Source: Bacilli bacterium
GTDB lineage: Bacteria > Bacillota_I > Bacilli_A > RFN20 > CAG-826
Length of the DNA: 40,802 bases
Direction: 5' to 3'
NCBI GenBank assembly: GCA_024695105.1
Contig: JAILIV010000036.1
Coordinates: 1 to 40,802, forward strand
Shown in pieces: positions 15,899-24,834 of the stretch. A program made the translations under genes and the position numbers. The notes beneath the pieces are model-generated. The model was not told where the DNA came from. It saw nothing but the letters and a program-made list of their open reading frames with translations, and searched no databases. The first letter of the stretch is position 1. Every line of letters starts with the position of its first letter.

Positions 15899-18800
15899 GA
15901 CCCTTAACGCTGACCATGCAGGCCTTTGGGCCCTACAAAGGAAACGTCGTCATCGACTTCGCCCTTTTGGGCGATGGCATCTATTTGATCCATGGGGACA
16001 CCGGCTCGGGGAAAACAAGCATCTTCGACGCCATCTGCTTTGCCTTGTATGGGCAAAACAGCGATCCCAAAAGGCCCAACGAATCCATCCGCTCCCAATA
16101 TTCCGACAGCGAAACCAAGACCTACGTGACGCTAGTTTTCTCTAGCAACGGCAAAACCTACACCGTCACCCGTTCCCCCGCCCAGCGCATCAAAGGGCGA
16201 AGAAGAGGAAAGAGTGAGGATGGTCTCATCGACGTCGGGGCGGAAGTCTCCTTTTCAGGCGAGGGGCTAGAGAAGACGTACACCAATGTATCCGAGGCCA
16301 ATGCCAAAATCGTGGAAATCGTAGGCTTGCAGTTAAACCAGTTCCGCCAAACCACGATGATCGCGCAAGGTAAGTTCCGTGAACTGGTGGAAGCCGACAC
16401 CAAGCAACGCCAGTCCTTGTTCCGCTCCATCATGGAGTCCGGGCCGATCCAAACCTTCTGCGAACGCATCGCGGAAGAATCCAAGGGCCTACAAACGCAA
16501 ATCGAGAAAGACAACGCCCTCATCACGCAACAGGCAAAGAGTTACCAAACGGAAGACATCGCGCTGCAAGAAGAGTTAAAGTCCGCCAACGTCCACGAAA
16601 TATTGATCACCCTTCTTCCAAAGCTACGTGCAGACCTCCTCGCCATGAAAGAGAAGGAACGCGTTTTGGAACAGGCGTCCCTTAATGCCAAAAAGCAAGC
16701 CAATCAAGCATCCTTGGAACGCGAAAAAACGGAACGGGGCAACGCAAACCGCCAGCTTTATGAGGAAAACCACAAAAGGCTCGAGGCGCTTGTTTCCAGC
16801 CAAAAGGACATGGAGGAACTTTCCCTTCTTTTGTCGCGGCAAGAAAAGGCCGAGAAGGCGTTAGAACGCTTCCGCTTATGGGAAGGCGTAGCCAAGCGCA
16901 TCGCAAACCTTCGAAAGGAATTAGGGGAACTCCAAGAATCCCATCGCCTCAACCAAGAGGCTTATGAGCAGGAGAAGGCCCTATTTGAAACGATTCCGCA
17001 GCTTAATGCCCAAATCGAACGCTTTGCCCAACAGGAAGCCGAACTTCTCCGCAAGAAGGCTGAAGCTGCCCGGCTTGCCGCTTTGCGAAAATCCATCCCT
17101 TCTTTGGACGATGCCCTTCAGACAGCGGAAAAATCGCTCAATGGCCTGCAAAGCGAAAAAGAAACCCTTTTGAAACAAGAACGGGAATTGCGGGAAAAAC
17201 ACGCTCAAAGCACCTGGGCCAAAGACCTTGCCTCCAACCAAGCTCGCAAAGCGAACCTTCAAGAAGACCAGCGTGTACTTGGTTCTTTGGAGGCGCAACA
17301 AGGCCACATCGCCCAAGCCGAGAAAGCCTATGCCCAAGCGCAAAACCTCTTGAATGAAGGAATGGAAAACCTATCCAGCGCCCGACAAAAATACGATTCC
17401 ATTTACCACGCGTTCATCCTTGCCTCAGCGGGTCGCCTCGCCGAAGGCTTAGACGAAGGGCAGCCTTGCCCGGTATGTGGCTCAACCCACCACCCACACC
17501 TCGCGAAGAAAGAGGAAGGCGACGCCAGCGAAGCAAGCGTCCAGCAAGCCAAAGAGGCAGTCGAAATCCTCAACAAGGAAATCCAAGGACTCGCAGGCAA
17601 AGAAAACGCGGCCAAAACGGCCTTGGAGGAAAAGAAGGGCTCGTTCCTTCATGCCTTGAAAGAACGCTTTAATATCGACCTGCCATATGGGGAAGCCCAA
17701 GCGGAACTCACGCGCCTACAGGAAATCAATCGCGATGACCTTCGCATCACGCAAGAGCGAATCGAATCCGCCATGCAAGCCAAAGAGGCAGAAGAGAAAG
17801 ACCTAAAGGAAGCCGATCGTTTGCGGAAACAAGCGGAAGATAAAGACGGGCAACGGACGCGACTCGAGGCTAAGAAAAACGAGGCCGCGACCTCTTTGTC
17901 CATCACCAAACAGCAAATTAAGGAATTGGAAACGAAGTTAGAATCCAGCGACGAGAAAACGCTGGAGGCCCAAGCAAAGCAAGCCCACGACCAAGCGGAA
18001 TCTTTACGCAAAAAGCGAGGGGCCATCCAAGACGAGCATACCCGCCTCCATGGTTTGTGCTCGCAAGAAGAAGCCAAGATCGAGGCAAACACCAAAGCCG
18101 CCACACAAGCCGCCGAAGAGGAAAAGAAGGCCCAAGAGGAACTATCCAAGGCTTTAAGCGACGGCGCGTTTGCTAGCGCGGAGCAAGCGAAAGAGGCCAT
18201 CAAGTTTGACGCGGTCGCTTTCGCGCAAAGGAAAACCGAGCACGACCAATGGAAGATTGCCCTGCGGGCCGCGAAAGAAAACGAGAACGCGTATGTCGCA
18301 AAAGGTTTCGACCAATGCGTGCGCACCGACGTTGAGCCGCTCAAACAACGCGAAGCGGAATGCGCGCAAGCCTATGGCAACGCCCTAAGCGCTTCTTCCG
18401 CCTTCTCCACCACCCTAAGGCAAAACGAACGGGTCTTGTCCGATTTGGACCAAATCATCGTGAAGAAAGAAGAAGCCATCGCATGGGCCGATAAGGTCGA
18501 TATGCTCAATCGCGTGGCCAATGGCAAGCTTAGTGGCCAGCACTTCAACTTCGAGGTGTTCTACCAACGTCAAATCTTCCTCAAGGTCATCCAACGCGCC
18601 AGCGCCAAACTCCAGCAAATCAGCAATGGCCAATTCTCCCTTGTCAGTCGGAGTCTAGACTCCGCCAAAGGGACGGGGCAAGTTGGCTTGGACATCGACG
18701 TCTTCGACGCCCAGACGGGGCAAAACCGCGACATCGCCTCCCTTTCGGGCGGTGAGAAGTTCAAAGCCGCCTTGGCCTTATCCCTAAGTTTCTCGGAAGT

Positions 18801-19035
18801 CATCTCCGAACGGCACGGCTACGTCACCATCGACTACATGTTCATCGACGAAGGCTTTGGCTCGTTAAACGGCAAAGACATCGCCGAAGTCGTCCAATTG
18901 CTCAAACGCATATCCGCCGACTCCCGTTGCGCGATTGGCATCATTTCGCACATCGAGATGCTCAAAGAGGCCTTGCCCAAGCAAATCGCCGTTCAAAAAG
19001 ACGCCTCAGGCGCCCATTTGAAGATCTTGGCTTAA
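15895..19035 (+). CDS. sbcC: Exonuclease subunit SbcC (Rad50 family ATPase)
   Basis: 1046 aa, the usual size. ATPase and DNA-tethering subunit of SbcCD. The N-terminal lobe has Walker A GDTGSGKT at residues 34-41 and the Q-loop region 'LNQFRQTTMIAQGKFREL'. Two long Glu/Lys/Ala/Gln-rich coiled-coil arms flank a zinc hook CPVC at about 525-528, followed by GSTHHP. The C-terminal lobe has the ABC signature 'LSGGEKFKAALAL' near 950 and Walker B 'YMFIDEGFGSLN' near 980. The ATG overlaps the sbcD stop. It ends 3 nt from a convergent gene with no clear terminator between them. Confidence 0.97.
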   Translation: MRPLTLTMQAFGPYKGNVVIDFALLGDGIYLIHGDTGSGKTSIFDAICFALYGQNSDPKRPNESIRSQYSDSETKTYVTLVFSSNGKTYTVTRSPAQRIKGRRRGKSEDGLIDVGAEVSFSGEGLEKTYTNVSEANAKIVEIVGLQLNQFRQTTMIAQGKFRELVEADTKQRQSLFRSIMESGPIQTFCERIAEESKGLQTQIEKDNALITQQAKSYQTEDIALQEELKSANVHEILITLLPKLRADLLAMKEKERVLEQASLNAKKQANQASLEREKTERGNANRQLYEENHKRLEALVSSQKDMEELSLLLSRQEKAEKALERFRLWEGVAKRIANLRKELGELQESHRLNQEAYEQEKALFETIPQLNAQIERFAQQEAELLRKKAEAARLAALRKSIPSLDDALQTAEKSLNGLQSEKETLLKQERELREKHAQSTWAKDLASNQARKANLQEDQRVLGSLEAQQGHIAQAEKAYAQAQNLLNEGMENLSSARQKYDSIYHAFILASAGRLAEGLDEGQPCPVCGSTHHPHLAKKEEGDASEASVQQAKEAVEILNKEIQGLAGKENAAKTALEEKKGSFLHALKERFNIDLPYGEAQAELTRLQEINRDDLRITQERIESAMQAKEAEEKDLKEADRLRKQAEDKDGQRTRLEAKKNEAATSLSITKQQIKELETKLESSDEKTLEAQAKQAHDQAESLRKKRGAIQDEHTRLHGLCSQEEAKIEANTKAATQAAEEEKKAQEELSKALSDGAFASAEQAKEAIKFDAVAFAQRKTEHDQWKIALRAAKENENAYVAKGFDQCVRTDVEPLKQREAECAQAYGNALSASSAFSTTLRQNERVLSDLDQIIVKKEEAIAWADKVDMLNRVANGKLSGQHFNFEVFYQRQIFLKVIQRASAKLQQISNGQFSLVSRSLDSAKGTGQVGLDIDVFDAQTGQNRDIASLSGGEKFKAALALSLSFSEVISERHGYVTIDYMFIDEGFGSLNGKDIAEVVQLLKRISADSRCAIGIISHIEMLKEALPKQIAVQKDASGAHLKILA

Positions 19036-19038
19036 TCT

Positions 19039-19437
19039 CTATTCCTTTGGTTTTTCCGCCACCTCTTCCGCGGGGGTTTGTTTCATGTTGGCGTCAATGA
19101 TGAAGAGCACGCCTGGCACAAGGCTTAACAATACGATGGCCACCGCGCCGAGGATGTTGCGTTGGACGCGGGAAAACTTTTCTTTATAGACCAGCGTCGC
19201 CAGAATGAAGCTATAGATCGTCGCGCACAAAGCAACGAAAGAGAACACGAACAACGTGACGATAAGGCTGTCGGCACTGGCGATAGCTTCCGCTTCGGAC
19301 ATGCCTCCCTCGACAAGTTTCGCGACGGCTTCGTCTTTGGTCGTCACGCATAAAGAGGCGACGATCACCAACACCAAGGTGACGATGGAACATAGGATGC
19401 CCCAGATAATGGATAAAGTTCGAACGGCGGATTTCAT
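19039..19437 (-). CDS. Small membrane protein, about three helices
   Basis: 132 aa from the ATG at 19437. Three hydrophobic segments ('IIWGILCSIVTLVLVIVASL', 'LIVTLFVFSFVALCATIYSF', 'ILGAVAIVLLSLVPGVLFII'), with a short loop 'GGMSEAEAIASADS' between the first two and a charged PAEEVAEKPKE tail. The layout resembles small DUF4064-type or similar Bacillota membrane proteins, but the family is not certain. The track's ATG at 19446 is possible, but it overlaps a CATAAT box at 19450-19445 that stands exactly 7 nt before 19437, so I prefer 19437. It faces sbcC tail to tail. Confidence 0.7.
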   Translation of the reverse strand: MKSAVRTLSIIWGILCSIVTLVLVIVASLCVTTKDEAVAKLVEGGMSEAEAIASADSLIVTLFVFSFVALCATIYSFILATLVYKEKFSRVQRNILGAVAIVLLSLVPGVLFIIDANMKQTPAEEVAEKPKE

Positions 19438-19444
19438 GTGCACC

Positions 19445-19472
19445 ATTATGGCGCGCTAGCGCACGAAAACAA
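19445..19472 (-). promoter_or_regulatory. Promoter with a GCGCTAGCGC palindrome, leaderless candidate
   Basis: On the minus strand TTGTTT (19472-19467), 16 nt, CATAAT (19450-19445), then 7 nt to the ATG at 19437. A perfect 10-bp palindrome GCGCTAGCGC (19453-19462) fills most of the spacer and could be an operator. Confidence 0.45.
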
Positions 19473-19489
19473 AGACCGCGAGAATAGGC

Positions 19490-21172
19490 TTATGGCCTTG
19501 CATCGTCCAAAGCCTGGACGAACACCTTCTCGAATTCCTTGGGTAGATTAAGGCGCTCATCAAATTGGACGACGGATTCATAACTCTTTAAGTCGAAGGC
19601 CTCGGGAGGGTCTTTTTCCTCCTCCTTCGCATCCTCCAACGCCTTGTTAACTAAGGAATTGATATAGGAAACGGAATCCTTCTTGGCTGCTTGCTGATCG
19701 ACCTCTTCTATAAGAACCGTATAGTTCATTTCTTCTAGTTCGTGATAGACTGCACCGTCCGTGGCCCGCGATTCGATGCCTTGTAAACTGGAAAGATCTT
19801 TGCCTTCGAAGCCTTTGATCTCCTTCATATCTTCTGCGAGGTCCTTGCTGTACCACGCCCGGGGACGGGCGAGCCGGAACCCCATAAACGTCATCACGCT
19901 CGTGCGTTCGTAGGGATTGTAAAAGGTGAATATCTTGGTGCAACCATCGAATCTTCGGAAAGCGAAGCGAATCTCGCGGTAGGCATCGGTTTCCTTCCCC
20001 ATCAATCTTTTCTTCATGTCCTTGGAGAATGTGTCATAGGAAACCAACTGTTTGATTTCCGAGGACAGGGAATCATAGATTTCCTTGATTTCTTTGGCGT
20101 AAGAAGGGATTAGGTAACGGAACAAAGCGACGTCTTTCTTGGGCTGGAGATAGTCGTCGATCGAAAGAATGTACCTGCTCTTGATTTGAATCTGGGGCGA
20201 AAGAATTTCCTTTTTGCCTTCCCACTTCACGGAAACGGAGTACATGGACGGATTGGCTTTGTCCTTGTTGATCAGGAATTTGGGCAAAGCTACTTGCCCT
20301 TCTTGCTTCTGCTGCGCTTTTTCTTGCTTCTTGATCCCACTTTTCTTCTTTCTTATCGCCGCCACTTGCTCTCTGAACTCCGCGGAATACAAGGTGCTTT
20401 TCGGAATCGACAGTTTAATGGAGGAAGATCCAAAAGAAGCATAGGCGGCGATCTCAGGATCCGCCTTAAGCTCTTCGCTTATATAACGATAGTTGGATGG
20501 GCTATCTTGCATGGCCATGAGAACAATGTCACGGTCATCTCGCATCGATTTGTCCATGCACAAAAACAAAGATGGTTTTTTGGAAAGGAGCAGCGACACA
20601 AAATCCTTTCTTTTTAAAAGGGGCGTGTCGTGAAGATGAGTGAAATATTGCGCGGACACCATGGAGTCAGCGGCCGCTTCCATTAATTCAGGATCCTTCA
20701 ATAAGGATTCAGACGCAAATTGGAAGGAACATCCAAATTGTTCGATGGCCTTCAATACCACTTGCCTATCGTTTTTCAACCGATCGGACACAAACTCCAA
20801 GGCACGGCCTTCCTTTCCTAATAACTCAAGGACCAATGCCTTATCGTCGCGAAAGCGGGCGGGTGCATATTGTAGGGCAATCGGATTGTTCCTTACCGCG
20901 TTTAAGACAAAGACTTCGTCGGATAAAAGGGAATCGCTGGCGATGGAAAGGGCAAGTCCGCTAATCGCGGCGGCTTTTCGCACGAAGTCGTCGTTATTCC
21001 TTACTTTTTCGGGGACGAATTTAGCTAAATGGGCAGCCATATAAGGCTTAGCCTTAATGGCTTTCAAAAGAAAGTCTTCGTCTTCCAACTTCTTCTTCGG
21101 AAAGGATTTAGGAAGGGGCGTCCCGCCATTGCAGTAATACGCCAGATGGTTGATGCATGCTTCGTCTGTCAT
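19490..21172 (-). CDS. DUF4116-repeat protein
   Basis: 560 aa, soluble. Residues ~25-250 are tandem helical repeats of about 23-25 residues of the DUF4116 type, for example 'FVLNAVRNNPIALQYAPARF', 'LVLELLGKEGRALEFVSDRL' and 'VVLKAIEQFGCSFQFASESL'. A basic Lys/Gln-rich linker is near 275-300, and a unique C-terminal domain of about 250 residues follows, with strands such as 'TKIFTFYNPYERTSVMTFMGF' and 'YTVLIEEVDQQ'. DUF4116 repeats occur in large variable proteins of gut bacteria and protists' neighbours; their molecular role is unknown. It sits downstream of the TIR-LRR gene in the same direction, but has its own promoter. Base composition looks less GC-rich than the neighbours by eye, which fits an accessory gene. 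Confidence 0.85.
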   Translation of the reverse strand: MTDEACINHLAYYCNGGTPLPKSFPKKKLEDEDFLLKAIKAKPYMAAHLAKFVPEKVRNNDDFVRKAAAISGLALSIASDSLLSDEVFVLNAVRNNPIALQYAPARFRDDKALVLELLGKEGRALEFVSDRLKNDRQVVLKAIEQFGCSFQFASESLLKDPELMEAAADSMVSAQYFTHLHDTPLLKRKDFVSLLLSKKPSLFLCMDKSMRDDRDIVLMAMQDSPSNYRYISEELKADPEIAAYASFGSSSIKLSIPKSTLYSAEFREQVAAIRKKKSGIKKQEKAQQKQEGQVALPKFLINKDKANPSMYSVSVKWEGKKEILSPQIQIKSRYILSIDDYLQPKKDVALFRYLIPSYAKEIKEIYDSLSSEIKQLVSYDTFSKDMKKRLMGKETDAYREIRFAFRRFDGCTKIFTFYNPYERTSVMTFMGFRLARPRAWYSKDLAEDMKEIKGFEGKDLSSLQGIESRATDGAVYHELEEMNYTVLIEEVDQQAAKKDSVSYINSLVNKALEDAKEEEKDPPEAFDLKSYESVVQFDERLNLPKEFEKVFVQALDDARP

Positions 21173-21193
21173 AATTCGATAGCCTCTTTTTGT

Positions 21194-21202
21194 ATTATAT
21201 CA
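21194..21202 (-). promoter_or_regulatory. Extended -10 promoter of the DUF4116 gene
   Basis: On the minus strand TGATATAAT: a perfect TATAAT with the TGn extension, about 21 nt before the ATG at 21172. The leader holds AGAGGC as a weak ribosome site. No good -35. Together with the 131-nt gap this argues that the gene is not simply read from the TIR-LRR gene. A hairpin GCGAAA/TTTCGC in the gap has no T tail. Confidence 0.55.
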
Positions 21203-21303
21203 AGCCCAATCTTGTGAAAGTCGTTTGGATGATAAGCGCGATTAAACGCAAGCAGTACTACGGCTGACCATGCGAAAACGACGTTCTTTCGCAATGACTC
21301 TTA

Positions 21304-23505
21304 TTACTCTCCGGGCAAGTAGACTTTAGGAACCCCCTCACTGCGCCAGAAATCCCAATTTTTGCCAGGCTCGACAAAGTAATAGGAGGCGTGGAAATAG
21401 GTTTTGCCAAACGACTCTTTGATTTTTGCCTCCAATTCGACGCGTGCTTTGGCGCGTTCTTCTTGGTATTCGCGTTCGTCTTCTTCGGAGAAACCAACGT
21501 GGCTGGCGTTGGGGTTTTCCTCAAACGTGAACTCGATTTTGAGGTGGCCTTGCTTGTATTGTTCTTCGCTGCCCATGTAAAGAACGTGCTCAAAGCCGGC
21601 TTCTTCCAAGGCGCGTACATCGAAACGGATGGTGCCTCGCTCGGGTAAAACCAAATACTTTATCCACCCGCATTGATAGAAAGCCCGCGCTTGGATGGTG
21701 AGGTCCTCCGAATGAATCCAAAAGCAGTTGAGGTAACGGCAATTGGAGAAGGCATATTCGCCAATCGTGCGCACCGTATCTTGTAGTTCGATCGTGGCCA
21801 CGCCGGAATGTGAGAATGCGCTCTTGCGGATGTTTGTTGAGGGAACCTTCACAAAGCGGAGGTTTGGACAATCGCGGAAGCTGGAATTACCGACGTCCAT
21901 ATCTGCCTGTATGATCTCGACTTTCTCGAGGTTTTTGCAACCACGGCACACCTCATCAGGAATGGTCGTTTCACGACCCGCAAACCGAATACTTCGAATG
22001 GCGGAGTTCATAAATGCCTGCTCTTTAATATGGCCACAAATCTCCAGACGTTCTTGTGATAACGACGACCCTTTAAAAGCCCTAGCGCCAATTTCATCAC
22101 AAGATGGTGGCAGAGAGAAATCGGTTAAGCCCGTGCAGTTTTCAAACGCGGAATCACCGACGACGCGGATAAGTTTTTCCTTGTAAAGAAGAACGTCTAG
22201 ATTGGTGGGCAAGCCGTTTGCGCTTCGCTTCAAGTGTACGTCGTTACCTTTAAACGTCACCTTGCTCAGATTCGTGCAATTATAGAAGGCGCAGGGCCCG
22301 ATGACGGTCGGGCCGTCAAGAACCACCTCGCGCAGATTTTGGCAGTCATGGAAGCAGCCTTCCGAAATCTCGGGAAAGGTTTCCACCAGTTCCAAACGCT
22401 CAAGCTCATTGCAATAAGCAAAGGCGTTTTTGCCAAGGTGCATTTGGATGGAGTGTTGCTCTTCGTTGGGGATGACGCGCTCCCCTTCCCCCGTCGCGCT
22501 GTCATCGGGGACGAGCCATTCCTCCATCACCGTCTTCAAATCTTCCTCGAATTTTGCGTTTTCGTCCTCTTCATACGTTTTGGCCAAATCGATGGAGTCT
22601 GCTTGGGCCATCCTCTCGCTCAGCGTGGCCACATGGGGGAAATAGATGCGCGCAACGCCACTGCGCTCAAAGGCGGAATCGCCTAAGTGGACGATGCTAC
22701 GCAAATCGACCTCGTGCAATTGGCGGCAATCCGCAAAAGCGTGCGAATCGATCTCCACCACTTTAGAGAGATCAATCTCCTTCAAGTTCATCATGTTCGT
22801 GAACGTCGCGTCACCGATATAAGCAACCTCCACCGGAAGGTTTACGCGGACACAATAAGGGTCATTGCATTGGGCGAGCATCTTGCCCCGGGCCATGGAT
22901 CTGGAATTCAGTAAGTGGATGGACGTCTTATCGTCGATATCAATAATGTTCAAAAGCTTCGTCTCGTCACGGGCGTTTTGGACATAATTCATCTTGCTTT
23001 CGACAGGCGAATCCCCTTCAAGGTAAAGGATGCGCTTCCCAAACGCCTTCTCGACCAGGGCAGTATCCTCTTCGTTTAGCTTCAAGTTGGCTTGGAACGT
23101 TTTGACGATATCCCCGTCCAACAAAGCGTCTTTTTGAAGGACGATGGGAATCAAAGGCTTCCGATACGTCGAAGCCAGGCGGATTTCCTCTAGCACCGCT
23201 TGAGATTTCAAAGAAAGCGCGGACAAATAGATGATGATGCCTTTGCACGCGAACTGGCTAACGAAGTGCTCCGCGTTCTCTAGCCAATCCGTCCCCGGCT
23301 TCATCCCGCGGTCGAACCATATGGCCAAACCACGTTCTTGAAAAGCGAATATGTCTTTGTAAATCGCCTTGTAATCCCCATGGCTATAGGAGATGAAAAA
23401 GAACTCTCCGGCGAAATTGATGGGTGGTATCGCGTCTAAGGCGTAAAGTTCAGCGATGCTTTTGCTTTGGTCGATCTTTTGGAATAGTTCCGCGCATTTG
23501 TCCAT
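21304..23505 (-). CDS. TIR domain fused to BspA-type leucine-rich repeats
   Basis: 733 aa. The start at 23505 is chosen because AAAGGGGAG precedes it, and because the track's start at 23658 lies inside the tRNA terminator region. Residues 34-125 form a TIR (TIR_2) domain: 'FFFISYSHGDYKAIYKDI', 'GLAIWFDRGMKPGTDW', and 'SLKSQAVLEEIRLAS', in which Glu106/Glu107 sit where NADase TIRs carry the catalytic Glu. From about 220 to 680 there are BspA/LRR_5 repeats with the 'AFxxCxxLxxVxL' signature ('AFADCRQLHEVDL', 'CFHDCQNLREVVL', 'AFENCTGLTDFSL'). The C-terminus is charged. No signal peptide, so it acts inside the cell, unlike surface BspA proteins. The architecture suggests a recognition part plus an NAD-cleaving or signalling part, as in immune sensors. 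Function is not proven. Confidence 0.9.
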   Translation of the reverse strand: MDKCAELFQKIDQSKSIAELYALDAIPPINFAGEFFFISYSHGDYKAIYKDIFAFQERGLAIWFDRGMKPGTDWLENAEHFVSQFACKGIIIYLSALSLKSQAVLEEIRLASTYRKPLIPIVLQKDALLDGDIVKTFQANLKLNEEDTALVEKAFGKRILYLEGDSPVESKMNYVQNARDETKLLNIIDIDDKTSIHLLNSRSMARGKMLAQCNDPYCVRVNLPVEVAYIGDATFTNMMNLKEIDLSKVVEIDSHAFADCRQLHEVDLRSIVHLGDSAFERSGVARIYFPHVATLSERMAQADSIDLAKTYEEDENAKFEEDLKTVMEEWLVPDDSATGEGERVIPNEEQHSIQMHLGKNAFAYCNELERLELVETFPEISEGCFHDCQNLREVVLDGPTVIGPCAFYNCTNLSKVTFKGNDVHLKRSANGLPTNLDVLLYKEKLIRVVGDSAFENCTGLTDFSLPPSCDEIGARAFKGSSLSQERLEICGHIKEQAFMNSAIRSIRFAGRETTIPDEVCRGCKNLEKVEIIQADMDVGNSSFRDCPNLRFVKVPSTNIRKSAFSHSGVATIELQDTVRTIGEYAFSNCRYLNCFWIHSEDLTIQARAFYQCGWIKYLVLPERGTIRFDVRALEEAGFEHVLYMGSEEQYKQGHLKIEFTFEENPNASHVGFSEEDEREYQEERAKARVELEAKIKESFGKTYFHASYYFVEPGKNWDFWRSEGVPKVYLPGE

Positions 23506-23578
23506 AAAACTCCCCTTTGAGCTATGTTCGTCGTCTTCGTCAAAGGATTCCTTAGCGAAATCCATAGGCGGTTTCATA

Positions 23579-23596
23579 TCCATCGTCACGGATGGA
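23579..23596. repeat. Inverted repeat upstream of the TIR-LRR gene
   Basis: TCCATC-GTCACG-GATGGA, about 75 nt upstream of the TIR-LRR start and just below the tRNA terminator. It is a candidate operator in the only untranslated stretch that could hold this gene's promoter. No clear -35/-10 pair was found there. Confidence 0.3.
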
Positions 23597-23620
23597 CGCC
23601 ACTTTTCGTAATTTTCCCAC

Positions 23621-23648
23621 AAAAAAAGCATTCCGCGATACGAAATGC
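23621..23648 (-). terminator. Terminator of the tRNA-Leu/tRNA-Arg unit
   Basis: On the minus strand GCATTTCG (23648-23641) pairs with CGGAATGC (23635-23628), one G-U pair, followed by TTTTTTT (23627-23621). Confidence 0.88.
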
Positions 23649-23662
23649 CAGTTTTCAAATAA

Positions 23663-23740
23663 TGGCGCGCCCGAGGCGACTCGAACGCCTGACCTCAACC
23701 TTCGGAGGGTTGCACTCTATCCAGACTGAGCTACGGGCGC
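23663..23740 (-). tRNA. tRNA-Arg (anticodon CCG), CCA encoded
   Basis: Minus strand: acceptor GCGCCCG/CGGGCGC, D arm 'GCTCAGTCTGGATAGAGT', anticodon stem CAACC/GGTTG with loop CTCCGAA (anticodon CCG), T arm 'AGGCGTTCGAGTCGCCT', discriminator G and encoded CCA. It follows tRNA-Leu by 6 nt and precedes a terminator. Confidence 0.96.
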
Positions 23741-23746
23741 ATCAAT

Positions 23747-23831
23747 TGGTGCCCAAGAGGGGATTTGAACCCCTACGGCTGTTAACCACTCGCCCCTGAA
23801 ACGAGCGCGTCTACCGTTCCGCCACTTGGGC
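23747..23831 (-). tRNA. tRNA-Leu (anticodon CAG), CCA encoded
   Basis: Minus strand: acceptor GCCCAAG/CTTGGGC, D arm 'GCGGAACGGTAGACGC', anticodon loop TTCAGGG (anticodon CAG), long class II variable arm, T arm 'GGGGTTCAAATCCCC', A discriminator, encoded CCA. First gene of a two-tRNA unit. Confidence 0.96.
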
Positions 23832-23840
23832 ACAGGTAGA

Positions 23841-23869
23841 AATATACGCTTACGAAAAGGAAAAGTCGA
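23841..23869 (-). promoter_or_regulatory. Promoter of the tRNA-Leu(CAG)/tRNA-Arg unit
   Basis: On the minus strand TCGACT (23869-23864), 17 nt, TATATT (23846-23841), about 10 nt before the tRNA 5' end. Confidence 0.55.
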
Positions 23870-23898
23870 TGTGATATTTGAAGCCTTCTATAGAAAGG

Positions 23899-24828
23899 TC
23901 ATTCCGCTAGGAAACCAAAGATCTCGCCCATCACTTTGGGGTCATCTTGGTTCAGGCGTTGGTAATCAATTTCCAAGGAGTTGTCAAAATTAAGTCCGAA
24001 AGCGTGTTGCTTGTTGCCTAGTTCGTAAAGGTACTTCTGCGCATCCAAAGTCCAATAAGGGTTATGCATCGCTCCTTTGACCAGCATCAAGCGAACGTTG
24101 GGCTTTCCCTTGCATAAGGATTCAAGCACATCATAGTTGCCTGGTTTGGGCACCATCGGGTCATTCTCGCCTTGGATATAAAGCACACGTGCACTGGTTT
24201 TAAAAACCAAATCCGCCATCTCCAAGGCGCCAAACTCCCCATATCCAAGCCTTAATGCCTTCCGTAGAGAATGCTCCATCTTGGCCAACGCCTTCTCTTG
24301 ACTCATCAGCGTACGGGTCAAGGAAATGAAGCCGGAAATGCTCACGACCTTCTCCACGCCATAACGCGGATCCAATGCCCCTAACGCGGTATAACCGCCC
24401 CAGGAATGCCCCACTGCGTACCGAGGCAGGCCTTCCGCCTGCTTCTCCGAATCCAAGAACGTAAAGAACGCCTGTTGGTCCAACAAAGATTGCGCCAAAC
24501 AACCGATGCCCTGCCCTTCTGAGGTCATGCACCCGGTATTGTCGTAGGCATAAACCAGATAACCTCGTTTCGCAATCGCGGCGATCTCTTGCATGTAGGC
24601 GTTATAACCTGCGCCTAGTCCATGAAAAAAGATAACAACCGCGCGCGGGAAATCTCCTTCCACGTAAAAGCGTTTGCCGCGCAGCAGATTCTTGCCGCTA
24701 TAAAAGGAGAAAGGAGTCGAAGAGATTCCGAACTCCTTTTCGCGGAAGTATTTCAAAAAGGGATTGCCATCGCCACGGAATCCCATCGCCTTGCGAAGCA
24801 TCGACAGCAAAAAGCGGTCCAGGATCAT
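23899..24828 (-). CDS. Alpha/beta hydrolase (lysophospholipase/esterase-like)
   Basis: 309 aa, soluble. Serine hydrolase with the oxyanion-side motif 'FFHGLGAG' (68-74), the nucleophile elbow GHSWGG with Ser142, an acid-site candidate in 'YIQGENDPMV' (about 240) and a His in 'VKGAMHNPYW' (about 270). The pattern is that of cytosolic Serine aminopeptidase_S33/BAAT-like hydrolases that cleave acyl esters; the exact substrate cannot be read. It starts 6 nt after the GH3 stop, so both genes probably share one message. The pairing may serve removal of acyl groups from a plant glycoside before or after deglycosylation, but this is only inferred from position. Confidence 0.88.
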   Translation of the reverse strand: MILDRFLLSMLRKAMGFRGDGNPFLKYFREKEFGISSTPFSFYSGKNLLRGKRFYVEGDFPRAVVIFFHGLGAGYNAYMQEIAAIAKRGYLVYAYDNTGCMTSEGQGIGCLAQSLLDQQAFFTFLDSEKQAEGLPRYAVGHSWGGYTALGALDPRYGVEKVVSISGFISLTRTLMSQEKALAKMEHSLRKALRLGYGEFGALEMADLVFKTSARVLYIQGENDPMVPKPGNYDVLESLCKGKPNVRLMLVKGAMHNPYWTLDAQKYLYELGNKQHAFGLNFDNSLEIDYQRLNQDDPKVMGEIFGFLAE

Positions 24829-24834
24829 GAAGGC

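Noticed and set aside
23506-23658. Start of the TIR-LRR gene at 23658
   Set aside because: That ATG lies next to the tRNA-Arg and its first codons include the tRNA terminator hairpin. M52 at 23505 has AAAGGGGAG.
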